A DNA stretch of 54,067 bases from Kineococcus rhizosphaerae (GCF_003002055.1 NZ_PVZF01000017.1:1-54067); one strand, 5' to 3'; shown: positions 34,147 through 43,467, numbered from the stretch's first letter. The notes: generated by a model not told the origin, from the letters alone. Numbers and translations are program-made.

Positions 34147-35055
34147 TCAGTGCCGCGCGCGCCGGTGGACGGTGAGGTTCACCACCAGCACGATGAGCGC
34201 ACCGACCACGAGGCCGACCACCGCGCTGCACAGCGTGTTCACGAGCCACCCGAGCCCGGGCACGCCGTGCACGGCCTCCTCCAGGTGGTGCACGAACGCG
34301 TACGGCGGGTGGAACCCGAGCTCGTCGGTCCCGACGAGCAGGATGTGCCCGCCGACCCACAGCATCGCGGCCGTCCCCACGACGGTCAGGAACGTCAGCA
34401 GCTTCGGCATGAAGGCGACCAGCCCGCGCCCGAAGCGCACCCGCGCGGCCGACCCGCGTTCGGCGAGCTTCAGGCCGACGTCGTCCATCTTCACGATGAG
34501 CCCGACGACGCCGTAGACGAGGACGGTGATGAGGACGCCCACGACGACGAGGACGACCAGCCGCGTCCAGAACGGCTCGGCGGCGACCTCGTTGAGGGAG
34601 ATGACCATGATCTCGGCGGACAGGATGAGGTCGGTGCGGATCGCTCCGGAGACGACGGTCTTCTCGTCCTTGGGACCCTCATCCTCGGCGTGGCCGTGAC
34701 CCCTGATCCGGCCCCAGACCTTCTCGGCGCCCTCGAAGGACAGGTACGCACCGCCGAGCATGAGCAGCGGGGTCAGCAGGAAGTCGGCGAACTGGCTGAG
34801 GACGAGGATCACCGGGAGGATGATCAGCAGCTTGTTGCGCAGCGACCCGACGGCGATCCGCCGCACGATCGGCAGTTCCCGGTCGGGGGTGAGGCCGCGC
34901 ACGTACTGCGGCGTCACGGCGGTGTCGTCGACGACGACCCCCGCGGCCTTCACGCTGGCCTTCGCCGCGGCGGCGCCGACGTCGTCCACCGAGGCGGCCG
35001 CCGCACGGGCGATGAGGGCCACGTCGTCCAGCAGGGCCACGAGTCCACCGGCCAC
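34147..35055 (-). CDS. DUF808 family membrane protein
   Basis: 302 residues. VAGGLVALLDDVALIARAAAASVDDVGAAAAKASVKAAGVVVDDTAVTPQYV is the characteristic start of DUF808 proteins (YedI-like), followed by PDRELPIVRRIAVGSLRNKLLIILP and four or more hydrophobic segments (LLTPLLMLGGAYLSFEG, LVVLVVVGVLITVLVYGVVGLI, LTFLTVVGTAAMLWVGGHILLVG, and the C-terminal GALIVLVVNL). Molecular function is not established. GTG 35055 has GGGAGG upstream. It is divergent from hipBA. Confidence 0.85.
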   Translation of the reverse strand: MAGGLVALLDDVALIARAAAASVDDVGAAAAKASVKAAGVVVDDTAVTPQYVRGLTPDRELPIVRRIAVGSLRNKLLIILPVILVLSQFADFLLTPLLMLGGAYLSFEGAEKVWGRIRGHGHAEDEGPKDEKTVVSGAIRTDLILSAEIMVISLNEVAAEPFWTRLVVLVVVGVLITVLVYGVVGLIVKMDDVGLKLAERGSAARVRFGRGLVAFMPKLLTFLTVVGTAAMLWVGGHILLVGTDELGFHPPYAFVHHLEEAVHGVPGLGWLVNTLCSAVVGLVVGALIVLVVNLTVHRRARH

Positions 35056-35142
35056 GGCGGGTACCTCCCAGGTCGGGCGTTCAGTTCCCTCCCAGGCTCC
35101 CACGGACCCGGGTCCTCCACCCGCAGAGGACCACGGCGCTCT

Positions 35143-35162
35143 TGACGTCGATTTCGATGTCA
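35143..35162. promoter_or_regulatory. Candidate HipB operator, copy 1
   Basis: TGACGTCGATTTCGATGTCA is a 20-bp inverted repeat with one mismatch. It lies between DUF808 and hipB, starting 28 bp before copy 2. TTGACG at its left edge could be a -35 element. Confidence 0.55.
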
Positions 35163-35170
35163 TCCACTCT

Positions 35171-35190
35171 TGACGTCAGGATCGACGTCA
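35171..35190. promoter_or_regulatory. Candidate HipB operator, copy 2
   Basis: TGACGTCAGGATCGACGTCA has perfect TGACGTC/GACGTCA arms around a 6-bp centre. It directly abuts the GGAGG ribosome binding site of hipB, so binding would block translation start and transcription. Confidence 0.6.
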
Positions 35191-35199
35191 GGAGGTACC

Positions 35200-35448
35200 G
35201 TGCGACGACGAGGTGAAGTCCGCAGCCCGGAGGCTCTCGGGCGGTTGCTCGCGCAGGGACGGATGCTCAGCGGCAAGTCCCAGCGCGAGCTCGCAGCCGA
35301 GATCGGCGTGGGCCAGAAGTGGATCTGGGAACTGGAGCAGGGCAAACCCGGCCTGTTCACCGAACGGCTCTTCCAGGTCCTGCGGGCGACCGGGGTCACC
35401 CTCTCCCTCGAGATAGACGTCCCCGACGGGAGCGTCCAGGGTGGGTGA
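35200..35448 (+). CDS. hipB: HipB-like antitoxin (XRE helix-turn-helix)
   Basis: 82 residues. The helix-turn-helix runs over about residues 10-66 (LGRLLAQGRMLSGKSQRELAAEIGVGQKWIWELEQGKPGLFTERLFQVLRATG). It should bind and neutralise HipA and repress the operon. GTG 35200 is preceded by GGAGG (35191-35195), and two TGACGTC-type operators lie upstream. The stop overlaps hipA by 8 bases. Confidence 0.88.
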   Translation: MRRRGEVRSPEALGRLLAQGRMLSGKSQRELAAEIGVGQKWIWELEQGKPGLFTERLFQVLRATGVTLSLEIDVPDGSVQGG

Positions 35449-36658
35449 CCTCCGGGTCGAGCTGTACGGGACCCTCGTGGGCCACCTGGTCGGCGACTCC
35501 CGCACCTTCGACCTGCGGGTCGACCCGTCGGTGTTCGACACCTTCGACCTGGGCAGCACCGTCCTCTCCGAGGCCGTTCCGCTCGATCCCGTCCCCGCAC
35601 GATCCCGGGCCGCCCGCCGGCGCAACTTCTTCGCCGAACTGCTGCCCGAAGGCAGGCTGCGGTCCCGGCTCGCCAGCACGGCGGGGGTCGCCGAGAGCGA
35701 CGTCCTCGGCCTGCTCCGGCACTACGGCCGCGACGTCGCCGGCGCGCTGCAGATCTGGGACGAAGGAGCCCCGGGCGAACCGCGGGTGCCCCGTGCCGAA
35801 CCCCTGACCGAGCCGGGTGTGGCGGAACTGCTCCGCGCCGCGCGCTCGGCTCCGCTCGGCAACTCCCCGCTGTCCGGCCGGACGTCCCTGGCCGGGGTGC
35901 AGGACAAGATCGTGCTGGCGCGGCTGGACGACCGGTGGCACCGCGTGCACGACGGCTTCCCCTCCACGCACATCGTCAAGCCGGTCCCCGAGGGGTACCC
36001 CACGCTGATCTTCGACGAGGAGTTCGGCCTGCGGGCAGCGCGAGCCCTGGGGCTGGCGCCGTACGCGTCGTGGATCGAGGAGCACGACGGGGTCCCGGCC
36101 CTGTTCGTCGAACGCTTCGACCGCGAGCCCGGAACCCCGGTCCCGCAGCGGATCCACCAGGAGGACGTGAACCAGGTCCTCGGCGCGTCCGGGGACGAGA
36201 AGTACCAGGAGATCGGCGGCCGCGTCAGCCTGCGTCGCACGGCCGACGTGTTCCGCCGTCAGGGGGACGCCGAGTCGCTGCGACGACTGGCCGACCTGCT
36301 GGTCCTCACGGTCGGCGTCGGGAACCTCGACCTGCACGCCAAGAACCTGGGTGTCCTGCACCCCCGCGACGGCAGCGCACGGCTGGCACCGGCCTACGAC
36401 GTCGTGCCGCTCGTCCTGCAGCACACCGACGGACGACTGGCGCTCGCGGTGAACGGTCGGTACGAGCTGGCCCGGGTGTCGGCCGACGACCTCGTCGCCG
36501 AGATCACGTCCTGGGGCCTGCGGTCCCCCGGGCCGCGGGTCCACGACGTGCTCACCCGGCTGCGGGCCTTCCTCGACTCCGAGCGACCGCACGAACGAGC
36601 CGACCCGCGTCTCGTGGAGACCCTCGCCGCCGGGGTGGACCGGCTGCTCGCGGGCTAG
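35441..36658 (+). CDS. hipA: HipA-like serine/threonine kinase toxin
   Basis: 405 residues. The N-terminal HipA_N part is followed by the kinase core: LAGVQDKIVLARL (ATP-binding loop), STHIVKP, ALFVERFDR, HQEDVNQVLG, GNLDLHAKN (catalytic Asp297, His299, Lys301, Asn302) and PAYDVVP (metal Asp). HipA kinases phosphorylate targets such as glutamyl-tRNA synthetase and cause growth arrest. All catalytic residues are present. It converges on the MimR-like gene: both stop codons share the palindrome CTAG at 36655-36658. Confidence 0.9.
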   Translation: MGDLRVELYGTLVGHLVGDSRTFDLRVDPSVFDTFDLGSTVLSEAVPLDPVPARSRAARRRNFFAELLPEGRLRSRLASTAGVAESDVLGLLRHYGRDVAGALQIWDEGAPGEPRVPRAEPLTEPGVAELLRAARSAPLGNSPLSGRTSLAGVQDKIVLARLDDRWHRVHDGFPSTHIVKPVPEGYPTLIFDEEFGLRAARALGLAPYASWIEEHDGVPALFVERFDREPGTPVPQRIHQEDVNQVLGASGDEKYQEIGGRVSLRRTADVFRRQGDAESLRRLADLLVLTVGVGNLDLHAKNLGVLHPRDGSARLAPAYDVVPLVLQHTDGRLALAVNGRYELARVSADDLVAEITSWGLRSPGPRVHDVLTRLRAFLDSERPHERADPRLVETLAAGVDRLLAG

Positions 36659-38124
36659 CGCGGGATCCGCAGGTCGTACTGCGCGACCTTGCGGTAGATC
36701 GTCGCCCGGCTCATCCCGAGCTCGACCGCGGCCTGCTTCACGCTCGTCCCCGGCGTCGTCAGCACGCGCACGATCTCGTCGCGCTCGACGGACTCGATCC
36801 GCGACAACCGGTGCCCGGACCCGCTGAACACCTCCGACGGCAGGTGCCGCAGGTCGATGGTGTCCGCCTGCAGGGCCGCGCGGCGCAGCACGCGGTGCAG
36901 CTGGTCGACGTTGCCCGGCCACGGGCACGTCTCGAGCGCCCGGGCCGCGGCGGGGGTGATGTCCAGGTCGCGGCCGCGGGTCTGGCGGACCACGTGCTGG
37001 GCCAGCGGCAGGACGTCGGCGGGGCGCTCGCGCAGCGGCGGCACCGGGACGACGGTGTCGACGAGCGCGGCGAGCGGTCCCGGTACCTCGGCGAGGTCCT
37101 CGGCGGTGAGCACGACGGGCAGTCCCGGCCGCGCGCCGCGCGCCACGACGACGAGGGACGCCAGCTCGGCCGCCGCCCGCGCCGGCAGCGTGTCCACCTC
37201 GCACACGACGACCGCCGTGTCGGCCTTGGCCAGCTCCGGGGACCACAGCGCGAGCCACGCGTCGAGGTCCTGCGGGGCGGGCGGGCTCGCGGACAGGATC
37301 CGGTCCCGGGGCCGGGCGCGGCGCACGGCCTGGGCCAGCAGGGTCGAGCGCCCCGCCCCCCGCTCCCCCACGGCCAGCACCACGCGACCGTCCCGGACGG
37401 CGTCCTCGCTGCGCTGCAGCGCCTCCCGCCACGGGGCCGACAGGCCCCGCACGGTGCCGCTGCCCGGTTCGAGGGTCCCCCTCTGCACGTGGAAGACCTC
37501 ACCGCGCGGCGCCGGCCGCGGTGAGCGGCCCCGGGCGCGCGCCAGCATGAGCGCCGACGTGGCGCCCGCCGCGGACTGGGCGAGGGCCAGCAGGAGCTTG
37601 CCGGGCTGCTCGGCCCACGTCGTGATGTTGACGCTGCCCTCGAGCCGGCCGCTGATCGGGTCGAGCACGGGGACGGCCGCGCATGTGTACCCGGCCAGGC
37701 TCGTGGAGTAGTGCTCGTCGGCGCGCACGACCGACGGCAGGCGGTCGGCCAGCGCCAGTCCGAGACCGCTGGTGCCGGCCTCGCGCTCGGAGAACGCGAA
37801 GCCGGGGGCGAGGTGCACGGCGTCGAGGCTGCGCAGCAGCGACGTATCCCCGGACAGCCGGTTGAGCACGAGGCCCTCGGCGTCGGTGAGCATGAGGCTC
37901 ACGGGTTCGTCGACGAGCGTGCGGTGCAGGTCGGTGAGCACCTCGCGGCCGCACTCGAAGAACAGCGACTCCTGCTCCCACGTGCCGGAGAAGACCGGCT
38001 CGACGGCTTCGGTGAGCACGCCGTACTCGGTGCTGCGCCGCCAGGAGGCGAGGAGGCGGTCCCCGACCTGCACACCCGCGCGCAGCGGGTGCGGGTCCTG
38101 CCTCCGCGCAGCCTCGTCGCTCAC
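36655..38124 (-). CDS. MimR/AcoR-like regulator (GAF-AAA-Fis HTH)
   Basis: 489 residues. The N-terminal sensor region (about 20-230) contains a GAF-like domain (LMLTDAEGLVLNRLSGD, GTSGLGLALADRLPSVVRADEHY, AVPVLDPISGRLEGSVNITTW). The middle resembles the AAA+ domain of sigma-54 activators but has a degenerate Walker A (GERGAGRST, Arg for Lys) and no GAFTGA loop, as expected in actinomycetes lacking sigma-54. The C-terminus is a Fis-type helix-turn-helix (VKQAAVELGMSRATIYRKVAQYDL). GTG 38124 has GGAGGG upstream. It is divergent from an amidohydrolase-DUF59-ADH operon. MimR-type proteins activate monooxygenase gene clusters. Confidence 0.85.
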   Translation of the reverse strand: MSDEAARRQDPHPLRAGVQVGDRLLASWRRSTEYGVLTEAVEPVFSGTWEQESLFFECGREVLTDLHRTLVDEPVSLMLTDAEGLVLNRLSGDTSLLRSLDAVHLAPGFAFSEREAGTSGLGLALADRLPSVVRADEHYSTSLAGYTCAAVPVLDPISGRLEGSVNITTWAEQPGKLLLALAQSAAGATSALMLARARGRSPRPAPRGEVFHVQRGTLEPGSGTVRGLSAPWREALQRSEDAVRDGRVVLAVGERGAGRSTLLAQAVRRARPRDRILSASPPAPQDLDAWLALWSPELAKADTAVVVCEVDTLPARAAAELASLVVVARGARPGLPVVLTAEDLAEVPGPLAALVDTVVPVPPLRERPADVLPLAQHVVRQTRGRDLDITPAAARALETCPWPGNVDQLHRVLRRAALQADTIDLRHLPSEVFSGSGHRLSRIESVERDEIVRVLTTPGTSVKQAAVELGMSRATIYRKVAQYDLRIPR

Positions 38125-38186
38125 GTCCACTCCCTCCGTGGTGACTCCACGGTAGAGGCCGAGCCCGGCCCCGCCCAGACCCCGCC

Positions 38187-38201
38187 GTCTCAAAGTGAGA
38201 C
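38187..38201. promoter_or_regulatory. GTCTCA-AAG-TGAGAC palindrome, candidate regulator site
   Basis: A perfect inverted repeat (6-bp arms, 3-bp centre) lies in the 158-bp divergent region between the MimR-like gene and the amidohydrolase gene, about 81 bp upstream of the latter's start. Activators of this type bind such TGAGAC palindromes upstream of their target promoters. Confidence 0.55.
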
Positions 38202-38282
38202 ACCTCGGCCGTTCCCGGGACTCCGGGGGCCACCTACCGTCGAGCCAGGCAAGCCCCGTCACCGGAGATGGAGAGCAGCACC

Positions 38283-39308
38283 ATGTACACCAAGGACGGC
38301 GAGAAGTACTTCATCGTCGACGCCCACATCGCCCTGTGGGACGCCCGCGTGGAGAACCAGCGCACCATCCACGGCAAGCAGTTCATCGACTGCTTCTACG
38401 ACTACCACCGCAACCTGAGCCCGGCCTCGGAGCTGTGGTCCTACGAGGAGTACCTGTACCAGGGCGGTGAGCGCCTGATGCGCGACGTCTTCGAGCTCGG
38501 GTACGCCGACCACGCGATCTTCCAGCCGGCCCGGCTCGGGGAGTTCTACAAGACCGGTTTCGGGCAGACCCAGGAGGCGCTGGCGCTGACCCGGGCGAAC
38601 CCGGACAAGCTGACGTACAACCACTACTTCGACCCCCGCGACGGCGAACGCGGCCTGGACCGGCTGCGGCAGGACGCCGAGGAGATGGGCCTGAAGGGCG
38701 TCAAGCTCTACACCGCCGACTGGCACGGCGACTCCCGCGGGTACAAGCTCTCCGACCCGTGGACGTACCGGTACCTCGAGGTCGCCCGAGAGGTCGGCAT
38801 CAAGAACATCCACGTCCACAAGGGCCCGACGATCCGCCCCCTGGACCGCGACGCGTTCGACGTCGCCGACGTGGACCACGTCGCGACCGACTTCACCGAC
38901 CTGAACTTCGTCGTCGAGCACTGCGGCCTGCCGCGCCTGGAGGACTTCTGCTGGATCGCCACCCAGGAACCCAACGTCTACGCGGGCCTGGCCGTCGCGA
39001 TCCCGTTCATGCACACACGCCCGCGCTACTTCGCCCAGATCATCGGCGAACTCCTGTACTGGCTCGACGAGAACCGGATCTTCTTCTCCAGCGACTACGC
39101 GCTGTGGACGCCCAAGTGGCTCGTCGAGACGTTCGTGGACTTCCAGATCCCCGAGGACATGAGCGAGTACGCGCCGCTCACCGTGGACCAGAAGAAGAAG
39201 ATCCTCGGCCTGAACGCCGCCGCGGTCTACGACATCCCGGTCCCCGAGGAGCTGCAGGTGGCGAACCCGCCCGCGGAGGCCGAGCGCGAAGCGGTGTCGG
39301 TGGCCTGA
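38283..39308 (+). CDS. Amidohydrolase-family protein of the propane/Mim monooxygenase accessory type
   Basis: 341 residues. YFIVDAHIALWDARVENQRTIHGKQFIDCFYDYHRNLSPASELW, KGVKLYTADWHGDSRGYKLSDPW, NIHVHKGPTIRPLDRDAFDV, FVVEHCGLPRLEDFCWIA and FFSSDYALWTPKW are amidohydrolase_2 landmarks, and the whole pattern fits the protein that follows propane or MimABCD monooxygenase genes. The usual HxH at the first strand is HxA. Its role there is thought to be maturation or assembly, but is not firmly known. ATG 38283 is preferred because GGAGAG lies seven bases upstream; ATG 38268 has no spacing. It is first of three coupled genes. Confidence 0.85.
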   Translation: MYTKDGEKYFIVDAHIALWDARVENQRTIHGKQFIDCFYDYHRNLSPASELWSYEEYLYQGGERLMRDVFELGYADHAIFQPARLGEFYKTGFGQTQEALALTRANPDKLTYNHYFDPRDGERGLDRLRQDAEEMGLKGVKLYTADWHGDSRGYKLSDPWTYRYLEVAREVGIKNIHVHKGPTIRPLDRDAFDVADVDHVATDFTDLNFVVEHCGLPRLEDFCWIATQEPNVYAGLAVAIPFMHTRPRYFAQIIGELLYWLDENRIFFSSDYALWTPKWLVETFVDFQIPEDMSEYAPLTVDQKKKILGLNAAAVYDIPVPEELQVANPPAEAEREAVSVA

Positions 39309-40096
39309 TGACGATCACCGTAGTCGACCGCCACCGGGAGTGCCTGGACGCGCTGTCCGTGGTCCTCGACCCCGAGCTCGACGAACCCATCACCGACCTG
39401 GGGTTCGTCCGCTCGCTGGACGTCGAGGGGGCCACCGTGACGGTGCACCTGCGCCTGCCCACCTCGTTCTGCTCGCCGAACTTCGCCTACCTCATGGCCT
39501 CGGACAGCAAGGACGCCCTGACGGACCTGTTCTGGACCGAGCGGGTCGTCGTCGAGCTCGACGACCACCACGACTCCGACCTCATCAACGCCGGGCTCGC
39601 GGCCGACGCCGGGTACCGCGGGACGTTCCGGCACGAGGCCGAGCAGGACCTCGACGAGCTCCGGCTCACGTTCCGCCGCAAGGCCCACACGGCGGCGATG
39701 GAGCGGGCACTGACGACGCTGCTGCGCGCCGACGACACCCTGCGCGAGTCGGAGATCGGCGACGTGACGCTGGCCGACCTGCGCGACGAGCGCACGACGA
39801 CGGCCCTGCTGCGCCGCCGCGTCGCGCTGGGGATCTCCACCGACCCGGGCGCCGTGGTCCTCGTCGACGACCACGGGAACCCCTACCCGCGCGAGGAGGT
39901 GCCGCTGCGCCTGCGCCGGGCCCGCTCGACCCGCATCTCGATCGACGGGAACGCCCACTTCTGCCGCGGCCTGCTCGCGACCCGCTACCCCGGGTCGGAG
40001 CAGGACCAGACGTTCCGCCCCGAGGGTGCCGAGGCGAGCGACCTCCGCGGAGACCACCCGCTGCTGCCCCTCTTCGTGACCAGGGAGAACTCGTGA
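39308..40096 (+). CDS. DUF59/MIP18 iron-sulfur assembly-like protein of the Mim type
   Basis: 262 residues. The N-terminal DUF59 domain (about 10-100) has LDALSVVLDPELDEPITDLGFVRSLDVEGATVTVHLRLPTSFCSPNFAYLMASD; Cys in TSFCSP may be the metal-transfer residue. The C-terminal part (LTFRRKAHTAAMERALTTLLRA...) is specific to the monooxygenase-associated subgroup. It is thought to help metallocentre assembly. The ATG overlaps the amidohydrolase stop by one base, and its stop overlaps the ADH start. Confidence 0.85.
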   Translation: MTITVVDRHRECLDALSVVLDPELDEPITDLGFVRSLDVEGATVTVHLRLPTSFCSPNFAYLMASDSKDALTDLFWTERVVVELDDHHDSDLINAGLAADAGYRGTFRHEAEQDLDELRLTFRRKAHTAAMERALTTLLRADDTLRESEIGDVTLADLRDERTTTALLRRRVALGISTDPGAVVLVDDHGNPYPREEVPLRLRRARSTRISIDGNAHFCRGLLATRYPGSEQDQTFRPEGAEASDLRGDHPLLPLFVTRENS

Positions 40097-41127
40097 GCAC
40101 CATGCGCGCCGTCCGCGTCGTCGGGTACCACCGGAACCTCGAACTCACCGAGGTCCCCGTCCCCGAGGTGACGGGCCCGTTCGACGTCGTCGTGAGGATC
40201 GGCGGCGCCGGGGTGTGCCGCACCGACCTGCACATCCTCGAGGGCCAGTGGGCCGAGAAGTCCGGCGTCACCCTGCCGTACACGATCGGCCACGAGAACG
40301 CCGGCTGGGTCACGGCGGTCGGGTCGGCCGTCACGAACGTCGCCGAGGGCGACAAGGTGATCCTGCACCCGAACATCACGTGCGGCCTGTGCCGGGCGTG
40401 CCGCTCGGGAGACGACGTGCACTGCGTGGACAAGGTGTTCCCCGGCATCGACAGCGACGGCGGGTACGCGGAGTTCCTCAAGACGTCGGCGCGCAGCGTC
40501 GTGAAGATCGACGACGCGCTGGAACCGGCCGACGTCGCGGCCCTGGCCGACGCGGGCCTCACGGCGTACCACGCGTGCGCCAAGGCGGCCCGGCGGCTGC
40601 GCCCCGTGGACCGCGTCGTCGTCATCGGCGCCGGTGGTCTCGGGCACATCGGGATCCAGGTCCTCGCGGCGATGACGGCCGCCGAGATCGTCGTCGTCGA
40701 CCGCAACCCCGACGCCGTGAAGCTCGCCCTGGAGATCGGCGCGCACCACGCGGTCGTCGCCGACGGGTCCCAGGTCGAGCAGGTGCTCGAGCTCACCGGC
40801 GGGCTCGGGGCGGAGGTCGTCGTCGACTTCGTCGGCGAGGGCGGGTCCACGTCCCAGGGCGTGAGGATGCTGCGCCAGGCGGGCGACTACCACGTCGTCG
40901 GGTACGGCGAGAACATCGACGTCCCCACGATCGACATCATCTCGGCCGAGATCAACTTCATCGGCAACCTCGTCGGCTCCTACAACGACCTCACCGAGCT
41001 CATGGCCCTCGCGGCGCGCGGGCTGGTGACGCTGCACACGGCGAAGTACGCGCTCGACGACGTCCAGACGGCGATCGACGACCTCGACGGCGGGCGGGTG
41101 CGGGGACGGGCCATCCTCGTCCCGTGA
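40093..41127 (+). CDS. Zinc-dependent alcohol dehydrogenase
   Basis: 344 residues of the medium-chain dehydrogenase family. The catalytic zinc ligands lie in GVCRTDLH and GHENAG; the structural zinc cysteines lie in [15 protein letters not shown]; the Rossmann motif is GAGGLGHIG. In Mim/propane monooxygenase clusters this enzyme oxidises the alcohol product. GTG 40093 overlaps the DUF59 stop (GTGA) and has GGGAG five bases upstream; ATG 40102 is the alternative. It is the last gene before a strong terminator. Confidence 0.9.
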   Translation: MSTMRAVRVVGYHRNLELTEVPVPEVTGPFDVVVRIGGAGVCRTDLHILEGQWAEKSGVTLPYTIGHENAGWVTAVGSAVTNVAEGDKVILHPNITCGLCRACRSGDDVHCVDKVFPGIDSDGGYAEFLKTSARSVVKIDDALEPADVAALADAGLTAYHACAKAARRLRPVDRVVVIGAGGLGHIGIQVLAAMTAAEIVVVDRNPDAVKLALEIGAHHAVVADGSQVEQVLELTGGLGAEVVVDFVGEGGSTSQGVRMLRQAGDYHVVGYGENIDVPTIDIISAEINFIGNLVGSYNDLTELMALAARGLVTLHTAKYALDDVQTAIDDLDGGRVRGRAILVP

Positions 41128-41149
41128 ACACCTGAGCGCGACGTGCGAG

Positions 41150-41175
41150 GCGCCCCCGGGACCACCCGGGGGCGC
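41150..41175 (+). terminator. Strong hairpin terminator after the ADH gene
   Basis: GCGCCCCCGGG pairs perfectly with CCCGGGGGCGC around an ACCA loop (11-bp stem). It directly abuts the GlnR-like box of the next gene, separating the two transcription units. Confidence 0.75.
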
Positions 41176-41202
41176 GAAACACGCTGGAAACAAAGGCGTA
41201 AC
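41176..41202 (+). promoter_or_regulatory. GlnR-like box (GAAAC-N6-GAAAC-N6-GTAAC)
   Basis: Three 5-mers occur with exact 6-bp spacing: GAAAC 41176-41180, GAAAC 41187-41191 and GTAAC 41198-41202. The actinobacterial GlnR consensus is gTnAC-N6-GaAAC repeats. The box lies 83 bp upstream of the glutamine synthetase start, so nitrogen control by GlnR is strongly suggested. Confidence 0.7.
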
Positions 41203-41284
41203 GTCCGGCGTGGTCGCCTCCCCTACGGTCACCTCGACGTGCGGCCACGTGGTCCGCGCCGGTGACGAGCCCCCGGAGGACGAC

Positions 41285-43450
41285 ATGAGCGGCAGCGCAG
41301 CACGCCTGCAGGCGATCGACGCGGTCATCGCCTTCGAGGCCCCGCACCCCACCTTCACCCCGGCCGAGGCCCCCGGTGAGGTCTTCGGCCGGAACGTCTT
41401 CAGCAAGGCCGTCATGAAGAAGCGGCTGCCCAAGGCCGTCTACACGTCGGTCGTCGCCACCATCGAGAAGCAGCAGCCGCTGGACCCCACCGTGGCCGAC
41501 GCCGTTGCGTCCGTCATGAAGGACTGGGCGCTGGAGATGGGCGCGACCCACTACGCGCACGTCTTCTACCCCCTCACGCACTCCAGCGCCGAGAAGCACG
41601 ACAGCTTCTTCGAACCCGACGAGGACGGCGGTTCCATCGCCGAGTTCGCCGGCAAGACCCTCGTCCAGGGCGAACCCGACGCCTCCAGCTTCCCCAACGG
41701 CGGTCTGCGCTCCACGTTCGAGGCTCGCGGCTACACCGGCTGGGACGTCACCAGCCCCGCCTACGTGCTCGACAACCCCAACGGCAAGACGCTGTGCATC
41801 CCGACGGTGTTCGTCTCGATGACGGGCGAGGCGCTCGACCACAAGACCCCGCTGCTGCGGTCCCAGCAGGCCATGGCCACCCAGGCCGCGCGCGTGCTGA
41901 AGCTGTTCGGCCACGAGGACCCGGGCACCATCGTGTCCTACGCCGGGCCCGAGCAGGAGTACTTCCTCATCGACCGGCACTTCTTCCTCTCGCGCCCGGA
42001 CCTGCTCAACGCCGGCCGCACGCTGTTCGGGGCCAAGCCGCCCAAGGGCCAGGAGTTCGACGACCACTACTTCGGCGCGATCCCCGACCGCGTCCTGGCG
42101 TTCATGCTCCACGCCGAGCGCGAGCTGTTCAAGGTCGGCATCCCCGCCAAAACCCGGCACAACGAGGTCGCCCCCGGTCAGTTCGAGATCGCGCCGATGT
42201 TCGAGCGCTCGAACCTCGCCGCCGACCACCAGCAGCTGCTCATGGTCACCATGAAGCGCGTCGCCCGCGAGCACGGCATGGAGCTGCTGTTCCACGAGAA
42301 GCCGTTCGCCGGGGTCAACGGCTCGGGCAAGCACGTGAACTTCTCGTTCGGCTCCTCGACGGTCGGCAACCTGCTGCTGCCCGGGAAGACCCCGCACGAG
42401 AACGCCCAGTTCCTCGTGTTCTGCGCGGCCATCATCCGCGCGGTCCACCGGTACGGCGGGCTGCTGCGCGCCTCGGTGGCCTCGGCCTCCAACGACCACC
42501 GGCTCGGAGCGAACGAGGCGCCGCCGGCGATCATCTCGATGTTCCTCGGTGACCAGCTCACCGACGTGTTCGACCAGATCGCCAAGGGCGGTGCGACCTC
42601 CTCGAAGGAGGGCGGCACCATGACGATCGGCGTCGACACCCTGCCGGTGCTGCCGACCGACCCGGGCGACCGCAACCGCACGAGCCCCTTCGCCTTCACG
42701 GGCAACCGCTTCGAGTTCCGCGCACCGGGGTCGATGCAGTCGATCGCGGCGCCCGTCTACACGATCAACACGATCGTCACCGAGGCCCTGGACTTCATCG
42801 CGACCCAGCTCGAGACCCGGCTCGCCGACGGCGCCGAGTTCCACCACGCCGTCCAGAAGGTCCTCGAGCAGATCATCACCGACCACGGCGCCGCCGTGTT
42901 CAACGGTGACGGCTACTCCGAGGAGTGGCAGGTCGAGGCCGAGGCGCGCGGGCTGAGGAACCTGCGCACGACGGTCGACGCGCTGGCCGAGCTCACCAGC
43001 CCGGAAGCGGTCGAGCTGTTCAGCACGTACGGCGTCTTCTCCGAGCGGGAGCTGCACTCCCGCTACGAGATCGCCGTCGAGCAGTACGAGCTGAGCATCG
43101 CCGTCGAGGCGAAGCTGGCCATCGAGATGGCAGCTACGAGCATCCTGCCCGCCGCGATCCGCTACCAGACCCAGCTCGCGCAGAACGTGGCCGCGCTGAA
43201 GGCCGCGGGCGTCGAGGCGGACACGACGCTGCTGGAGCAGGTCTCCGCCCCGATCGCCGCGCTGCGCGACGCCGTGGCGACCCTCAAGGCGGCGACGTTC
43301 GCACCGTCCGGTCACGGCCCGGCGTACGCCCGGGACGTGCTGCTGCCGGCCATGGCCGCGGTGCGCACCGCGGCCGACGAGCTCGAGACCGTCGTGGCCG
43401 ACGACCTGTGGCCGCTGGCGACCTACCAGGAGATGCTCTTCATCCGCTGA
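41285..43450 (+). CDS. glnN: Type III glutamine synthetase (GlnN family)
   Basis: 721 residues, the usual size of GSIII and far longer than GSI. Landmarks are [31 protein letters not shown] (active-site Glu), [66 protein letters not shown] and [13 protein letters not shown]. It condenses glutamate and ammonia with ATP. The C-terminal ~150 residues are helical, as in GSIII. ATG 41285 has GGAGGA upstream. A GlnR-like box precedes it. GSIII is an additional enzyme besides GlnA in actinomycetes. Confidence 0.95.
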   Translation: MSGSAARLQAIDAVIAFEAPHPTFTPAEAPGEVFGRNVFSKAVMKKRLPKAVYTSVVATIEKQQPLDPTVADAVASVMKDWALEMGATHYAHVFYPLTHSSAEKHDSFFEPDEDGGSIAEFAGKTLVQGEPDASSFPNGGLRSTFEARGYTGWDVTSPAYVLDNPNGKTLCIPTVFVSMTGEALDHKTPLLRSQQAMATQAARVLKLFGHEDPGTIVSYAGPEQEYFLIDRHFFLSRPDLLNAGRTLFGAKPPKGQEFDDHYFGAIPDRVLAFMLHAERELFKVGIPAKTRHNEVAPGQFEIAPMFERSNLAADHQQLLMVTMKRVAREHGMELLFHEKPFAGVNGSGKHVNFSFGSSTVGNLLLPGKTPHENAQFLVFCAAIIRAVHRYGGLLRASVASASNDHRLGANEAPPAIISMFLGDQLTDVFDQIAKGGATSSKEGGTMTIGVDTLPVLPTDPGDRNRTSPFAFTGNRFEFRAPGSMQSIAAPVYTINTIVTEALDFIATQLETRLADGAEFHHAVQKVLEQIITDHGAAVFNGDGYSEEWQVEAEARGLRNLRTTVDALAELTSPEAVELFSTYGVFSERELHSRYEIAVEQYELSIAVEAKLAIEMAATSILPAAIRYQTQLAQNVAALKAAGVEADTTLLEQVSAPIAALRDAVATLKAATFAPSGHGPAYARDVLLPAMAAVRTAADELETVVADDLWPLATYQEMLFIR

Positions 43451-43467
43451 GGCTCACGTACCGACCC

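Noticed and set aside
30421-35145. Very long plus-strand open frame across the xdh, debranching and DUF808 region
   Set aside because: It runs antisense to several recognised genes, has no family motif and consists of Arg/Pro/His-rich low-complexity sequence.
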